Assembly (NCBI GenBank): GCA_046327915.1
Contig: JAXLXO010000011.1
Location: 1-64,000, forward strand
Direction: 5' to 3'
DNA: 64,000 bases
DNA from: VGTK01 sp046327915
GTDB lineage: Bacteria; Desulfobacterota; Binatia; UBA12015
The notes under the pieces were generated by a model. The model was not told the DNA's origin. It saw only the letters and a program-made list of their open reading frames with translations, and did not search any database. Within the stretch, counting starts at the first letter, position 1. Each line of letters begins with the position of its first letter. Shown here piece after piece: positions 34,732 to 44,455 of the stretch. The position numbers and the translations under genes were made by a program.

Positions 34732-36861
34732 TCACACCGTCAGGTGGTAGTTGCCGAGCGTGTCGAGGCGCGCGCGCTGGCCCGGGTAGACGACGATCGT
34801 CGTCAGCGGCTCCTCGATGATCGCCGGTCCGCTCACCGTCTGGCGCGCGCGCAGCTTGACGCCGTCGTAGACCGGCGTCGACACCCACTTGCCGTCGAAG
34901 TACGCGCGCCGCTTGCCCTTGAGCGCGGCGCTCGCGTCGCGCGACGACGCCGTGATGTGCGGCAGCTGCGGCTTCGCCGTGACGGCCGTCGCGCGCAGCC
35001 CGAGCCCGCGCAGGATCGGCATCTGGTCGCGCGATGCGTACGTGTGCAGGCTCTCGTGCTCGTGGTGGAACGCCTCGACGAGCCGCTTCAGGTCGCGCGC
35101 TCCGAACGCGCCGTCGCCCTCGACCGGCACCGGCATGTCGAAGGTCTGACCCGGGTAGCACATGTAGGCGACGCGCTGGTGCTGGATCTCCCGCGCCGGA
35201 AAGCCGCCGGCGAGCAGGGACGCGGTCGCGGACTCGCGCATCTCGGCGAAGAGCGCCGTGACGCGCGCGAGGTCGGCGTCCTTCGCCGGCGTGATGTACG
35301 AGCGCAGCTCGATCACGACGGGGTCCGTCAAGAGCAGGCCGAGCGCGGAGAAGGTCGGCGCGGTCTTCGGCACGAGCACCTGCTTGATGTCGAGCTCGCG
35401 CGCCTGCATGCCGGCGTGCACCGCGCCGTTGCCGCCGAACGCCACCAGCGGCAGCTCGCGCGGATCCACGCCGCGCGTCGCCGACACGCGCCGGATCGCG
35501 TTCGCCATGTTTGCATTGACCATGCGGAAGATGCCGTAGGCGGCTTCCTCCACGCTGCCGAGACCGAGCGGACGGCGGATCTGCTCGTCGATCGCGCGCT
35601 GCACGCCTTCGAGGTCGAGCGACAGCTCGCCGCCGTAGAAGTAGTCCGGGTTGAGGTAGCCGAGCGCGAGGTTCGCGTCGGTGACGGTGGGACGCGTGCC
35701 GCCGCGGCGGTAGCAGATCGGTCCGGGCTGGGCGCCGGCGCTCTCGGGTCCGACGTGCAGCGCGCCCTCGACGACGCTCGCGATCGAGCCGCCGCCCGCG
35801 CCGACCGACTGCACGTCCACCATCGGCAGCCCGACGAGGTAGCGGTGGTGCCAGTTCCACGACGACGTGATCTGCGGGCGTCCGCCGCGCACCAGGCAGA
35901 CGTCGTAGCTCGTGCCGCCCATGTCCACCGAGATGAAGTCCTCGATGCCGGCCGCCTGGGCCACGTTGCACGCGCCGACGACGCCACCCGACGGACCGGA
36001 GCCGAGCACGGACACCGCCTTGTCGGCGACGTACGCGGCGGTCATCAGGCCGCCGTTCGACTGCATCAGCAGCAGCTCGCGCGTGAAGCCGGCGTCGGCG
36101 AGCTTGCGCTCGAGGTTGCGCAGGTAGCGCTTGATCTTCGGCGCGACGAACGCGTTGACGAGCGTCGTCGACGTGCGCTCGAACTCCGGCGCCTGCGGCA
36201 TCACCTGGTGCGACAGCGACAGGTCGACGCCGGGCAGCTCCTCCGCCGCGATCTCCGCCGCACGCTTCTCGTGCGCCGGGTTCACGAACGAGAACAGGAA
36301 CACGATCGCGAGCGACTCGATGTTCTGCAGCTTGAGGCGGCGCAGGGCCTTGCGCAGCGCGTCCTCGTCGAGAGGCTCGACGACCTTGCCCTCGTAGTCG
36401 AGACGCTCGGGCACGCCGAGACGCCGGCGCCGCGGACAGATCGGCGGCGGCGGCGGGTACGACGGATCCCAGATGCTCTCCTTGAAGCCGCGCCGCATCT
36501 CGATCTCGTCGCGGTGGCCTTCGCTGGTGATCAGCCCGGTCACCGCGCCGTTCATCTGGATCATCGTGTTGTCGGCGGTGGTGGTGCCGTGCACGATGCG
36601 GTCGGTCGCGCCGAGAAATGAGCCGAGGTCCTTGCCCTCGCTGCGCGCGAGGCGCTCGAGGCCGTTCATCACGCCCTCGCTCTGGTCCTGCGGCGTGGTC
36701 GCGGTCTTGTCGAGGTGGATCGAGCGATCCGGGCGGACCAGGACGAGATCGGTGAAGGTCCCGCCGACGTCGATGCCGACCCGGTAGCCACCGCTCGCCT
36801 TCCGCGGGCTCGAATTGACGCGGGTGAGCGTGCGGCGCGATGTGCTCTTGGTCGTAGCCAT
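34732..36861 (-). CDS. hyuA: Hydantoinase A / oxoprolinase family ATP-dependent hydrolase
   Basis: A 709-residue HyuA-type protein. The N-terminal ASKHA-like domain carries GIDVGGTFTDLVLV, and the middle has VDMGGTSYDV and GAGGGSIA, all typical of N-methylhydantoinase A and 5-oxoprolinase A subunits. These use ATP to open cyclic amides. The usual partner HyuB is not in the window next to it. It opens a mostly minus-strand run but has a 58-base gap before plsC. The gene name indicates family level only. Confidence 0.85.
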   Translation of the reverse strand: MATTKSTSRRTLTRVNSSPRKASGGYRVGIDVGGTFTDLVLVRPDRSIHLDKTATTPQDQSEGVMNGLERLARSEGKDLGSFLGATDRIVHGTTTADNTMIQMNGAVTGLITSEGHRDEIEMRRGFKESIWDPSYPPPPPICPRRRRLGVPERLDYEGKVVEPLDEDALRKALRRLKLQNIESLAIVFLFSFVNPAHEKRAAEIAAEELPGVDLSLSHQVMPQAPEFERTSTTLVNAFVAPKIKRYLRNLERKLADAGFTRELLLMQSNGGLMTAAYVADKAVSVLGSGPSGGVVGACNVAQAAGIEDFISVDMGGTSYDVCLVRGGRPQITSSWNWHHRYLVGLPMVDVQSVGAGGGSIASVVEGALHVGPESAGAQPGPICYRRGGTRPTVTDANLALGYLNPDYFYGGELSLDLEGVQRAIDEQIRRPLGLGSVEEAAYGIFRMVNANMANAIRRVSATRGVDPRELPLVAFGGNGAVHAGMQARELDIKQVLVPKTAPTFSALGLLLTDPVVIELRSYITPAKDADLARVTALFAEMRESATASLLAGGFPAREIQHQRVAYMCYPGQTFDMPVPVEGDGAFGARDLKRLVEAFHHEHESLHTYASRDQMPILRGLGLRATAVTAKPQLPHITASSRDASAALKGKRRAYFDGKWVSTPVYDGVKLRARQTVSGPAIIEEPLTTIVVYPGQRARLDTLGNYHLTV

Positions 36862-36992
36862 GACACCTTCGGGTCCGGGCCGCCGCGGGGCGGGCTGATC
36901 AGTCGATCGACCGCTCGCTTCTAGTCGGGACCCGAGGGGGCTTCAAACGGAAACGCGCTCCGTCGTAACGCGCTGCGCTGCGCGATCGCTCA

Positions 36993-38014
36993 TCAGGGCG
37001 CGCGCGGTGCGAGCGCCGCGGTGCGCTCGGTCTCCGCGGCGAGCGGGACCGGCACGCCGCGCTGCTCCTGCAGCGCCGCGTCGAGGCGCGACTTGTCGAC
37101 GCCGCGCGACAACCCGCGCTTGCGCAGCGCCGTGCGCGCGTCCGCCGCGAGCGAGCTCGTGTAGCGGTAGACGTCCGCGTGCGCCTCGACGAAGGCGTCA
37201 CCGTCGCGCGTGCCCGCCTTCACGGGCTGATAGACGAAGTGCACCTTCGTGCCGACCGGGACGTCGGGGTAGAGCCGCGCGATGTCCTCGGGGTACAGGC
37301 GGAGGCAGCCGTGGCTCACCAGCATGCCGATGCCCCACGGGATGTTGGTGCCGTGGATCGCGTACAGCGTGTCGGCGAGCTCGATGCGGTGGCTGCCGAG
37401 CGGATTGTCCGCGGCACCGCCCGCGATGAACGTCCGCTTGTCGCCGCGCTCCGCGATGTGCTCGCGCCGGATGGACGGCGGGATGTTCCACTGCGGGTTC
37501 TCGGTCTTGCCGCGCACGCGGTACGTGCCGCGCGGCGTACGCCGGTCGTCGCGTCCCATGCCGACCGGATACGTCAGGACCTCGACCTTGCCCGGGGCCT
37601 GTTCGACGCGGCGGTACTGGTAGAGCCGCATCTCGGGCAGGTTCACCACGATGCCGTCGTAGTCGCAGCACGGCAGCACGAAGGACGTCGGCACGACGAT
37701 CTCGGTGCCGGGAGTCGGGACCCACGGGTCGACGCCCGGGTTCGCCGCGACGATCTCGTTGTAGCCGAGGTCGTACCAGCGGGCGACGTCGAGCAGGGTG
37801 TCCCCGTCGCGGACGCGGTAGGTCGCGGTGCGTCCGACGACGGTCTCGGCGGGACGCCCTTCGCATCGGTGTCGAGCACGAAGGACGGGATGTCCTTCCG
37901 CGCGAACGCGTCCTCGCTCCACGTGGGTGCACCGTTGTCGGCCACCGGCCGATGCGCGCTGCACCCCGCGATCGCGGCGAGGACCAGGACGAGAAGAGCT
38001 TCGGCCCGGCGCAT
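36993..38014 (-). CDS. L,D-transpeptidase lipoprotein with LysM domain, frame broken near 37855
   Basis: The first part starts at ATG 38014 with a lipoprotein signal (LAAIAGC) and runs to DTDAKGVP; from about 37855 the adjacent frame continues PAETVVGRTATYRVRDGDTLLDVARWY, a LysM domain, to 36993. The YkuD catalytic domain has IHGTN and the active-site SHGCLRL. A short C-terminal helix region follows. It cross-links peptidoglycan or links proteins to it. The frame break is in a CCCGCC run; composite length about 340 residues is normal. It is divergent from the Cys-rich protein gene. Confidence 0.85.
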
Positions 38015-38264
38015 CCCGCTATCGTGCCGGTGATCCGGGTCGGTGGGAACCCCGTTCGCCCGAATCGGGCGACTCGCGAGATTGGTGTCACCCAGTGAGA
38101 CGAACGGGGCGACGGCGCGCGCCGCCGGGGTCCTCGGGCAGGGGGAGCCCGAAGCGCCGGCTTGCCTCGTTCGTGACGTTCGTTCTACGAAGGCGCCCGC
38201 ACCGTACCTCGAACCTGCTGACTCGGGATCCCGTTCACCGCCCGGCAGCGAGAAAGGCCCCTTC
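38015..38264. promoter_or_regulatory. Divergent intergenic region with nested inverted repeats
   Basis: This 250-base gap separates two divergent starts. CCCCGTTCG near 38051 is the complement of CGAACGGGG near 38109, with a smaller CGCCCGA/TCGGGCG hairpin inside. A second small hairpin (TTCG-TTCTA-CGAA) lies near 38180. They may be operators or RNA structures of the Cys-rich gene. I found no match to the sigma-54 consensus here. Confidence 0.4.
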
Positions 38265-41200
38265 GTGACCAGGACACTTCCGGCCGGGCTGGTCGTCGTG
38301 TGCGCGACCATCGCTTTCGCGGGCGCAGCCGTGCCCGCGCGTGCCACCGACGTCGGCGTCGCGGGCAGCAAGCTCTCGGTCACGACCAACGCCTCGACCG
38401 GCAAGCAGTCGCTGTCGTCGACGCAGAAGGGCGTCGGCATCGCGTTCGGTGCGGCGAGCGCCGCGAGCGAGATGAGCGGCTCGTTCACGTTGTACTACGT
38501 CGACCAGCCGTCGCGGCGCGGCACGCTCGCGCTGCCGACGCCGTGGTCGAGCGTCGACGCGGCGACGGCGAAGTTCCTCAACGCCTCGGCCCCCGGTGGT
38601 CCGACCGGCGTGCGCAGCGCGTCGGTGCGCAAGGACAAGGTCGCGAAGATCAGCGCGAAGAGCGCCGGCGGCCTCGACCTGTCGCAGCCCCCGGGTCCGG
38701 GCGGTGTGGTTTCTGTCTTGACGATCGACAACGCCGGCGACGGCTCGACGCACCGCATGTGCACGCTCTACCGCGCGGCCCAGGGCAGCAAGATCCAGCA
38801 CAAGTTCGCGCTCGGCCGCGGCAAGCTGGCGCTGTCGCGCGGCGTGCCGACCGCGTGTCCGACGTGCACCGACACGGTCAAGAACGGCGACGAGACCGGC
38901 GTCGACTGCGGCGGACCGACGTGCGCCACCTGCGGCACCGGCGGCGGCTGCCTCACCGGCTCCGACTGCCAGAGCGGACTCTGCACCAACGGCGTCTGCG
39001 AGCACCCGACCTGCACCGGCGGCGTCAAGGACGGCAGCGAGACCGGCATCGACTGCGGCGGCCCCGCGTGCCCCGACTGTCCTCCGGGCCAGGGCTGCAA
39101 CACCGGCGCGGACTGCACCAGCGGCGTGTGCACGGCGAACGTCTGCCAGGCGCCGTCGTGCGGTGACGGCGTGAAGAACGGCACCGAGACCGACGTCGAC
39201 TGCGGCGGCTCGTGCGGCGCGTGCGTACCGTTCACCGTCGTCATCGACACGCCCGCGCACGGACTCTTCACCGAGGCGGCGAACGCCACGGTGAACGGTC
39301 ACGTGACCGGCGTCGGACCGGCGGGCGCCGACCTCACGATCAACAACCAGGCCGTCGCGCTCGCGCCCGGCGGGACGTTCACCACCACGGTGCCGCTCTA
39401 CGCGCCGCTGGTGTTCAACCCGATCAACGCGCGCCTCGTGCGCCACTTCGACGGACTCACCGCGTACGACCGCGTGGTCGTGGTCGCGGGACAGGCGATC
39501 GCCGACGGCGACTACTCGCCGAACGGTGTGGCGATGCGCATCAACGACCGCGGCTTCGACTCGATCGAGCCCATCGCGACCACGCTCGTGACCATCGACC
39601 CGTCGACGCTGGTCTCGCCGGGCACGAAGGTGATGTCCGACTACTGCTACGCGTCGCTCGGCAGCCTGTGCATCGGCACCGTGGACGTGGCGATCAGCGG
39701 CACGCCGCCGCCGAGCGTCGGACCGCTCGCGATCGCGATCGACTCGCAGACCGGCGCCATCGAGGGCGACATCTCGATCGAGGATCTGCGCGTCACCGTC
39801 AATCTCGACAGCACGAGCGGTATCCCGATCCACTGCGAGCTCAAGATCACCGTCGGGCTCACGCACATCGACGGCAACTACGGTCTCTCGCCGCTGGCGC
39901 CGCAGCCGACCAAGGTGGACGTCACGCAGGTCGGCAACGTCACCGTCACCGCGAGCGACACGACCTACCAGACCGACTGCAGCGGCCTCTTCGGCGACAT
40001 CACCGAGTCGCTGATCGGCTCCGCCATCGGCGACGTCGGCGCGCTCTTCGCGGGCGGCATGCAGGACTTCCTGAACGAGGTCGACGGCAACGGGAACACC
40101 GCGATCGCGGGTGCGATCGAGACGGCGCTCGCTGGTGTCGACATCGCGGGCCCCGTGGGCAGCGGTCTCGGCCTCGATCTCGACGCGCCGTTCACGGCGA
40201 TCAACGAAGACCCGAACGGCATCACCTTCTCCGCGAACGTGTCGGCGACCAGCGTCGCGGTCGCGCCGGGCGCGCCCGACCTGCTCGCGAGCTACCACGT
40301 GCCCGAGGCGTTCCCCGCCTTCGGCACGACGTCGCCGGTGCAGCACCTGCCGTACGGCATCGGGCTCGGCATCTCGACGTCGGGCTTCAACCAGCTGCTG
40401 AAGAGCCAGATCGAGGGCGGGCTCCTGCAGAGCACGATCACCGAGATCGATCTCGGCACCGGTCCGATCCCGCTCACCGCGGGCCTGCTCGGGGCGCTGT
40501 TCACGCCGTTCAACCAGATCCCGCCGGCGACGCCGATCTCGATCCGCGTGTCGCCGACGATCGCGCCGGTGCTGACCGGTGATCCGGGTCCGGCCGGCGA
40601 GCTCGGCGAGCTGCGCGCGTCGCACATCCGCGTCGAGTTCGTGCAGGACGCGGGTCAGCCGTCGGAGCAGGTGCGCCTCGTGCTCGCGGTCGATGCGCGC
40701 ATCGGCCTGAACCTCGCGTTCCAGCCGGGCGGCATCGGCTTCGCGCTGTCGACGCCGACCGCGAGCGACGTGACGGTGGCGCTGCTGAAGAATCCGCTGG
40801 GCGTGAGCGAGGCGGCGCTGCAGGGCTTCCTGCCGAGCGTGCTGGCGGGCTTCCTGCCGGATCTCGCGAGCGCGCTGCAGAGCTTCCCGCTGCCGTCGTT
40901 CCTCGGCCTCTCGCTGTCCGGCGTCGAGGTCTCGCGCAACGGCCAGTACTACGCGATCTTCGCCGACCTGACGCCGGCGTGCACCGACGGCTCGACGTGT
41001 CCGAGCGGCGTGTGCCTCGCGGGCGCGTGCCAGGCGGCGAGCTGCGGCGACGGCCTGCAGAACGGCGCCGAGACCGATCTCGACTGCGGCGGCGGCAGCT
41101 GCCCCGGCTGCGCGACCGGCGACGGCTGCTTCCTGCCGACGGACTGCGTCGTCGGCGGGTGCTCGGGCGGCGTCTGCCAGCCCGCGTGCACGACGAACGC

Positions 41201-41897
41201 GCAGTGCCCGAGCGGCGTGTGCCTCGGCGGCTACTGCCGCGTCGCGAACTGCGCCGACGGCTCGCAGAACGGCACCGAGACCGGCGTCGACTGCGGCGGC
41301 CCGTCGCCGTACTGCGTGCGCTGCGCCGACGGCCAGACGTGCGGCTCCGGCGGCGACTGCGCGAGCGGCGTGTGCAGCGCGGGCGTCTGTCAAGCACCGA
41401 GCTGCGCGGACGGCCTGAAGAACGGCACCGAGACCGACGTCGACTGCGGCGGTGCGAGCTGCCCCGGCTGCGGCCTCGGCAAGGTCTGCGGAGCCGCGAG
41501 CGACTGCCAGAGCAGCGTGTGCGGCGCCAACGCGCGCTGCACGTGCGGCAACCGCAGCTTCACGTTCACCATGAACAGCAACACGGGCGGCGCCTTCAGC
41601 TCGGCGCAGTGGCCCGGCGGCACGACGTCGCAGAGCTCGTCGACCGGATGCAGCGTCACCATCGCGCGGCCCTCGGGCAACATCGACCTCGTGTGCTCGC
41701 TGTCGTCGCGCTTCTCGGTGCAGAGCTTCGCGGGCTTCTCGCAGTGCTTCGGCGCAGGCGGCGAGGACGGCGACGGCTGCCAGCCGGTGTCGTGCCCGCC
41801 GGCCGGCATCGGCTCGTGCTGCGAGTCGCGTCCGTCGTGCTCGGCCGCGCTCAACGGCTCCGGCTCGGCCCGCTACCTCGTCACCTGTCTCGAGTGA
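38265..41897 (+). CDS. Large secreted protein A with cysteine repeats
   Basis: A protein of about 1,210 residues from GTG 38265. A signal peptide (to PARA) leads to an N-terminal domain of about 170 residues beginning TDVGVAGSKLSV. Repeats follow at about 199-321 (pattern KNGxETDVDCGG, then CxxC and DCxSGVC), then a Gly/Ala/Val-rich domain of about 580 residues with few Cys, a second repeat block at about 905-1095 and a Cys-rich C-terminal domain ending GSARYLVTCLE. The N- and C-terminal domains recur in the next gene. The repeats resemble Myxococcales disulfide repeats. Function unknown; a surface or matrix protein is likely. Confidence 0.78.
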   Translation: MTRTLPAGLVVVCATIAFAGAAVPARATDVGVAGSKLSVTTNASTGKQSLSSTQKGVGIAFGAASAASEMSGSFTLYYVDQPSRRGTLALPTPWSSVDAATAKFLNASAPGGPTGVRSASVRKDKVAKISAKSAGGLDLSQPPGPGGVVSVLTIDNAGDGSTHRMCTLYRAAQGSKIQHKFALGRGKLALSRGVPTACPTCTDTVKNGDETGVDCGGPTCATCGTGGGCLTGSDCQSGLCTNGVCEHPTCTGGVKDGSETGIDCGGPACPDCPPGQGCNTGADCTSGVCTANVCQAPSCGDGVKNGTETDVDCGGSCGACVPFTVVIDTPAHGLFTEAANATVNGHVTGVGPAGADLTINNQAVALAPGGTFTTTVPLYAPLVFNPINARLVRHFDGLTAYDRVVVVAGQAIADGDYSPNGVAMRINDRGFDSIEPIATTLVTIDPSTLVSPGTKVMSDYCYASLGSLCIGTVDVAISGTPPPSVGPLAIAIDSQTGAIEGDISIEDLRVTVNLDSTSGIPIHCELKITVGLTHIDGNYGLSPLAPQPTKVDVTQVGNVTVTASDTTYQTDCSGLFGDITESLIGSAIGDVGALFAGGMQDFLNEVDGNGNTAIAGAIETALAGVDIAGPVGSGLGLDLDAPFTAINEDPNGITFSANVSATSVAVAPGAPDLLASYHVPEAFPAFGTTSPVQHLPYGIGLGISTSGFNQLLKSQIEGGLLQSTITEIDLGTGPIPLTAGLLGALFTPFNQIPPATPISIRVSPTIAPVLTGDPGPAGELGELRASHIRVEFVQDAGQPSEQVRLVLAVDARIGLNLAFQPGGIGFALSTPTASDVTVALLKNPLGVSEAALQGFLPSVLAGFLPDLASALQSFPLPSFLGLSLSGVEVSRNGQYYAIFADLTPACTDGSTCPSGVCLAGACQAASCGDGLQNGAETDLDCGGGSCPGCATGDGCFLPTDCVVGGCSGGVCQPACTTNAQCPSGVCLGGYCRVANCADGSQNGTETGVDCGGPSPYCVRCADGQTCGSGGDCASGVCSAGVCQAPSCADGLKNGTETDVDCGGASCPGCGLGKVCGAASDCQSSVCGANARCTCGNRSFTFTMNSNTGGAFSSAQWPGGTTSQSSSTGCSVTIARPSGNIDLVCSLSSRFSVQSFAGFSQCFGAGGEDGDGCQPVSCPPAGIGSCCESRPSCSAALNGSGSARYLVTCLE

Positions 41898-41934
41898 CCA
41901 CCGCCTCCACCACCTCGTGAAAGGGGTCCCGTAC

Positions 41935-44349
41935 GTGAACAAGCTCAAGCATCCCGCGCTCGCGGGCTTCGTCGCCGCGATCGCGACGTCCCTGATCTGC
42001 TTCGCGGCGTCGCACGCGACCGACGTCGGTGTCGCCGGCACGCGGCTCGCGATCTCGAAGAGCAGCACGACCGGCAAGCAGACGATCACGTCGGTTCAGA
42101 AGGACCCCGACATCCACGTCGGCGCGGCTCCCGGTCCGTTCGACCTGAGCGCCGAGCTCGAGGTGTACTACGTCGACACGCCGACGAACGCCGGCACGCT
42201 GCCGATGCCGGCGCCGTTCGCGCAGACCAACGCGAAGACGGCGAAGTTCAAGAACACGCTCGCGCCGGCCGGACCGTCGGCCGTCAAGAGCGCCACGATC
42301 AACTACGGGAAGCTCGCGAGGGTCACGGCGAGCGGGCTCGGCGGCCTCGACCTCTCGACCCCGCCGGGGCCGGGCGGCATCGTCACAGTGCTGACGATCG
42401 ACAACGCGGCCGACAGCTCGAAGCACCGCATGTGCTCGCTGTACCGCACGTCGAGCGGCAGCATCATCCAGCACAAGGTCACGGCGACCGGATACCGGCT
42501 GACGGCGCGCAAGGGCGTCGACGTCGCGTGTCCGAACTGCGCCGACGGGCTGCGCAACGGCGACGAGACCGACGTCGACTGCGGCGGACCCGAGGCGTCG
42601 TGCAGCCGCTGCGACGCGGGCGAGCACTGCGGGGCGGCAGCCGACTGCGCGAGCGGCGTCTGCACTGCGGGCGTCTGCCAGGCGCCGTCGTGCACCGACA
42701 CCGTCAAGAACGGTGTGGAGACCGACGTCGACTGCGGCGGCGGCACCTGCCCGGGCTGCATGCAGGGCGAGGATTGCAACGTCGGATCCGATTGCGCGGG
42801 CGGCGTCTGCAACGCGAACGTCTGCCAGCCCGAGTCGTGCACCGACACCGTCAAGAACGGTGACGAGACCGACGTCGACTGCGGCGGCAGCTGCAGCGAC
42901 TGCGCCGACGGCAAGTCCTGCTCGGCCGCGGGCGACTGCACGAGCGGCGTCTGCACCGGCAACGTCTGCCAGGTGCCGTCGTGCACCGACACGGTCAAGA
43001 ACGGCACCGAGACCGGCACCGACTGCGGCGGCGGCTGCCCCGGCTGCGCGAACGGCGGTCCGTGCACGACTGGCAGCGATTGCTCGAGCCTCGTCTGCAC
43101 CGGCAGCCTGTGCCAGGCGCCGACCTGCTCGGACGGCGTCAAGAACCAGAGCGAGAGCGACGTCGACTGCGGCGGCACGTGTGCCGACTGCCCTGCGGGT
43201 GCCGCGTGCACCGCGGGCAGCGACTGCCAGAGCGACGTCTGCACCGGCAACGTCTGCCAGGCCCCGGCGTGCAACGACGCGGTGAAGAACGGAGCGGAGA
43301 CCGACGTCGACTGCGGCGGCGGCATCTGCGTCGACTGCAACGACGGCCAGGCGTGCGGCAACGCGGGCGACTGCACGAGCGGCGTCTGCACGGGCCACGT
43401 CTGCCAGGCGCCGGCGTGCAGCGACGGCGTCAAGAACGGCGGCGAGAGCGACGTCGACTGCGGCGGCCCGTCGTGCGGCGACTGTGCGAACGGCAAGGAC
43501 TGCCTGAACGCCGGCGACTGCCAGAGCGGCGTCTGCCTCGCGGGTGTCTGCCAGGTCCCGGCGTGCAACGACGGCGTCAGGAACGGCGCCGAGACCGACG
43601 TCGACTGCGGCGGCGGCACCTGCGCCGACTGCGGCGCCGGCCAGGCGTGTCTCGGTGCGGGCGACTGCACGAGCGACGTCTGCACCGGCAACGTGTGTCA
43701 GGCGGCGACGTGCTCGGACGGCGTCAGGAACGGCGCCGAGACCGGCATCGACTGCGGCGGCGGCTCGTGCGCCGGCTGCGGAGCCGGTGGCGGCTGCACC
43801 GTCGCCAACGACTGCGCGAGCAAGGTCTGCGTCGCCAACGTCTGCCAGGCGCCGACGTGCTCGGACGGCGTCAAGAACGGAACGGAGACCGACGTCGACT
43901 GCGGCGGCGCCACCTGCGGTGACTGCGCGCTCAACAAGTCCTGCCTCGCGGCGAGCGACTGCCTGACGAACTTCTGCAGCGGCGGCCTCTGCAAGTGTCC
44001 GAGCCAGCTGTTCACGTTCAACGTCAGCAGCAGCAGCGGCGGCGCGTTCAGCTCGGCGCAGTGGCCGGGCGGCACCGCGACGCTGAGCGGTCCGACGGGC
44101 TGCAGCGTGACCATCAACCGGCCGAACGACAACATCGACAAGGTGTGCACGCTGGCGGCGCCGTTCTCGGTGAACTCGTTCAGCGGCTACTCGAGCTGCT
44201 CGGGCACGGGTGGCGAGGACGGCGACGGCTGCCAGCCGGTGTCGTGCCCGCCGGCGGGCATCGGCTCGTGCTGCTCGGGCCGTCCGTCGTGCTCGGCGGC
44301 GCTGAACGGATCGGGCTCGTCGCGCTACTTCGTCCAGTGCAACCCGTGA
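41935..44349 (+). CDS. Large secreted protein B, paralogue of protein A, with ten cysteine repeats
   Basis: An 804-residue protein. After the signal, residues about 26-195 repeat the TDVGVAGTRLAI domain of protein A. Ten repeats of about 48 residues occupy about 199-687, each with KNGxETDVDCGG, CxxC, DCxSxVC and a CQ end. The final 117 residues (GGAFSSAQWPGG, EDGDGCQPVSCPPAG) closely match the end of protein A. The large central domain of A is absent. GTG 41935 has AAGGGG nine bases upstream; GTG 41917 is an alternative. The 37-base gap suggests cotranscription with A. Many disulfides imply an oxidising, extracellular setting. Confidence 0.8.
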   Translation: MNKLKHPALAGFVAAIATSLICFAASHATDVGVAGTRLAISKSSTTGKQTITSVQKDPDIHVGAAPGPFDLSAELEVYYVDTPTNAGTLPMPAPFAQTNAKTAKFKNTLAPAGPSAVKSATINYGKLARVTASGLGGLDLSTPPGPGGIVTVLTIDNAADSSKHRMCSLYRTSSGSIIQHKVTATGYRLTARKGVDVACPNCADGLRNGDETDVDCGGPEASCSRCDAGEHCGAAADCASGVCTAGVCQAPSCTDTVKNGVETDVDCGGGTCPGCMQGEDCNVGSDCAGGVCNANVCQPESCTDTVKNGDETDVDCGGSCSDCADGKSCSAAGDCTSGVCTGNVCQVPSCTDTVKNGTETGTDCGGGCPGCANGGPCTTGSDCSSLVCTGSLCQAPTCSDGVKNQSESDVDCGGTCADCPAGAACTAGSDCQSDVCTGNVCQAPACNDAVKNGAETDVDCGGGICVDCNDGQACGNAGDCTSGVCTGHVCQAPACSDGVKNGGESDVDCGGPSCGDCANGKDCLNAGDCQSGVCLAGVCQVPACNDGVRNGAETDVDCGGGTCADCGAGQACLGAGDCTSDVCTGNVCQAATCSDGVRNGAETGIDCGGGSCAGCGAGGGCTVANDCASKVCVANVCQAPTCSDGVKNGTETDVDCGGATCGDCALNKSCLAASDCLTNFCSGGLCKCPSQLFTFNVSSSSGGAFSSAQWPGGTATLSGPTGCSVTINRPNDNIDKVCTLAAPFSVNSFSGYSSCSGTGGEDGDGCQPVSCPPAGIGSCCSGRPSCSAALNGSGSSRYFVQCNP
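42533..43995 (+). repeat. Ten tandem 144-base-class coding repeats
   Basis: Each unit encodes about 48 residues with about eight Cys: CxDxVKNGxETDVDCGG, CxxC, C(4-6)DCxSGVC, VCQxP. DNA identity between units is high enough to be seen by eye (GTCAAGAACGG-GAGACCGACGTCGACTGCGG recurs with small changes), so unit number may vary through recombination or be misassembled. Confidence 0.85.
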
Positions 44350-44386
44350 GCCTCGGCGTACGCTTCGTGCGCAACCCGTGAGCATG

Positions 44387-44423
44387 CGCGTGCGGCCGGT
44401 CCGTCGCTGACCGGCCGCACGCG
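44387..44423. terminator. Bidirectional hairpin between convergent genes
   Basis: A perfect 14-base inverted repeat (44387-44400 with 44410-44423) around a nine-base loop lies between the end of protein B and the end of the DUF4838 gene. A short duplication of the text around the protein B stop (CAACCCGTGAG) precedes it. No T-run, but the location suits a shared terminator. Confidence 0.6.
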
Positions 44424-44455
44424 GGGCCTCGCTCGCGCCGCCGCGCGAGGTCCGG

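Noticed and set aside
38235..42089. A 1,284-residue minus-strand frame over the Cys-repeat genes, and a similar one at 41881-44886
   Set aside because: Repetitive Ala/Arg/Asp shadows of the forward repeats; the forward proteins have signal peptides and conserved cysteines.
38868..43995. Cys-repeat units considered as a CRISPR-like or satellite array
   Set aside because: The units are in frame, encode conserved Cys patterns and differ mostly at silent or variable-loop sites, so they are protein repeats.
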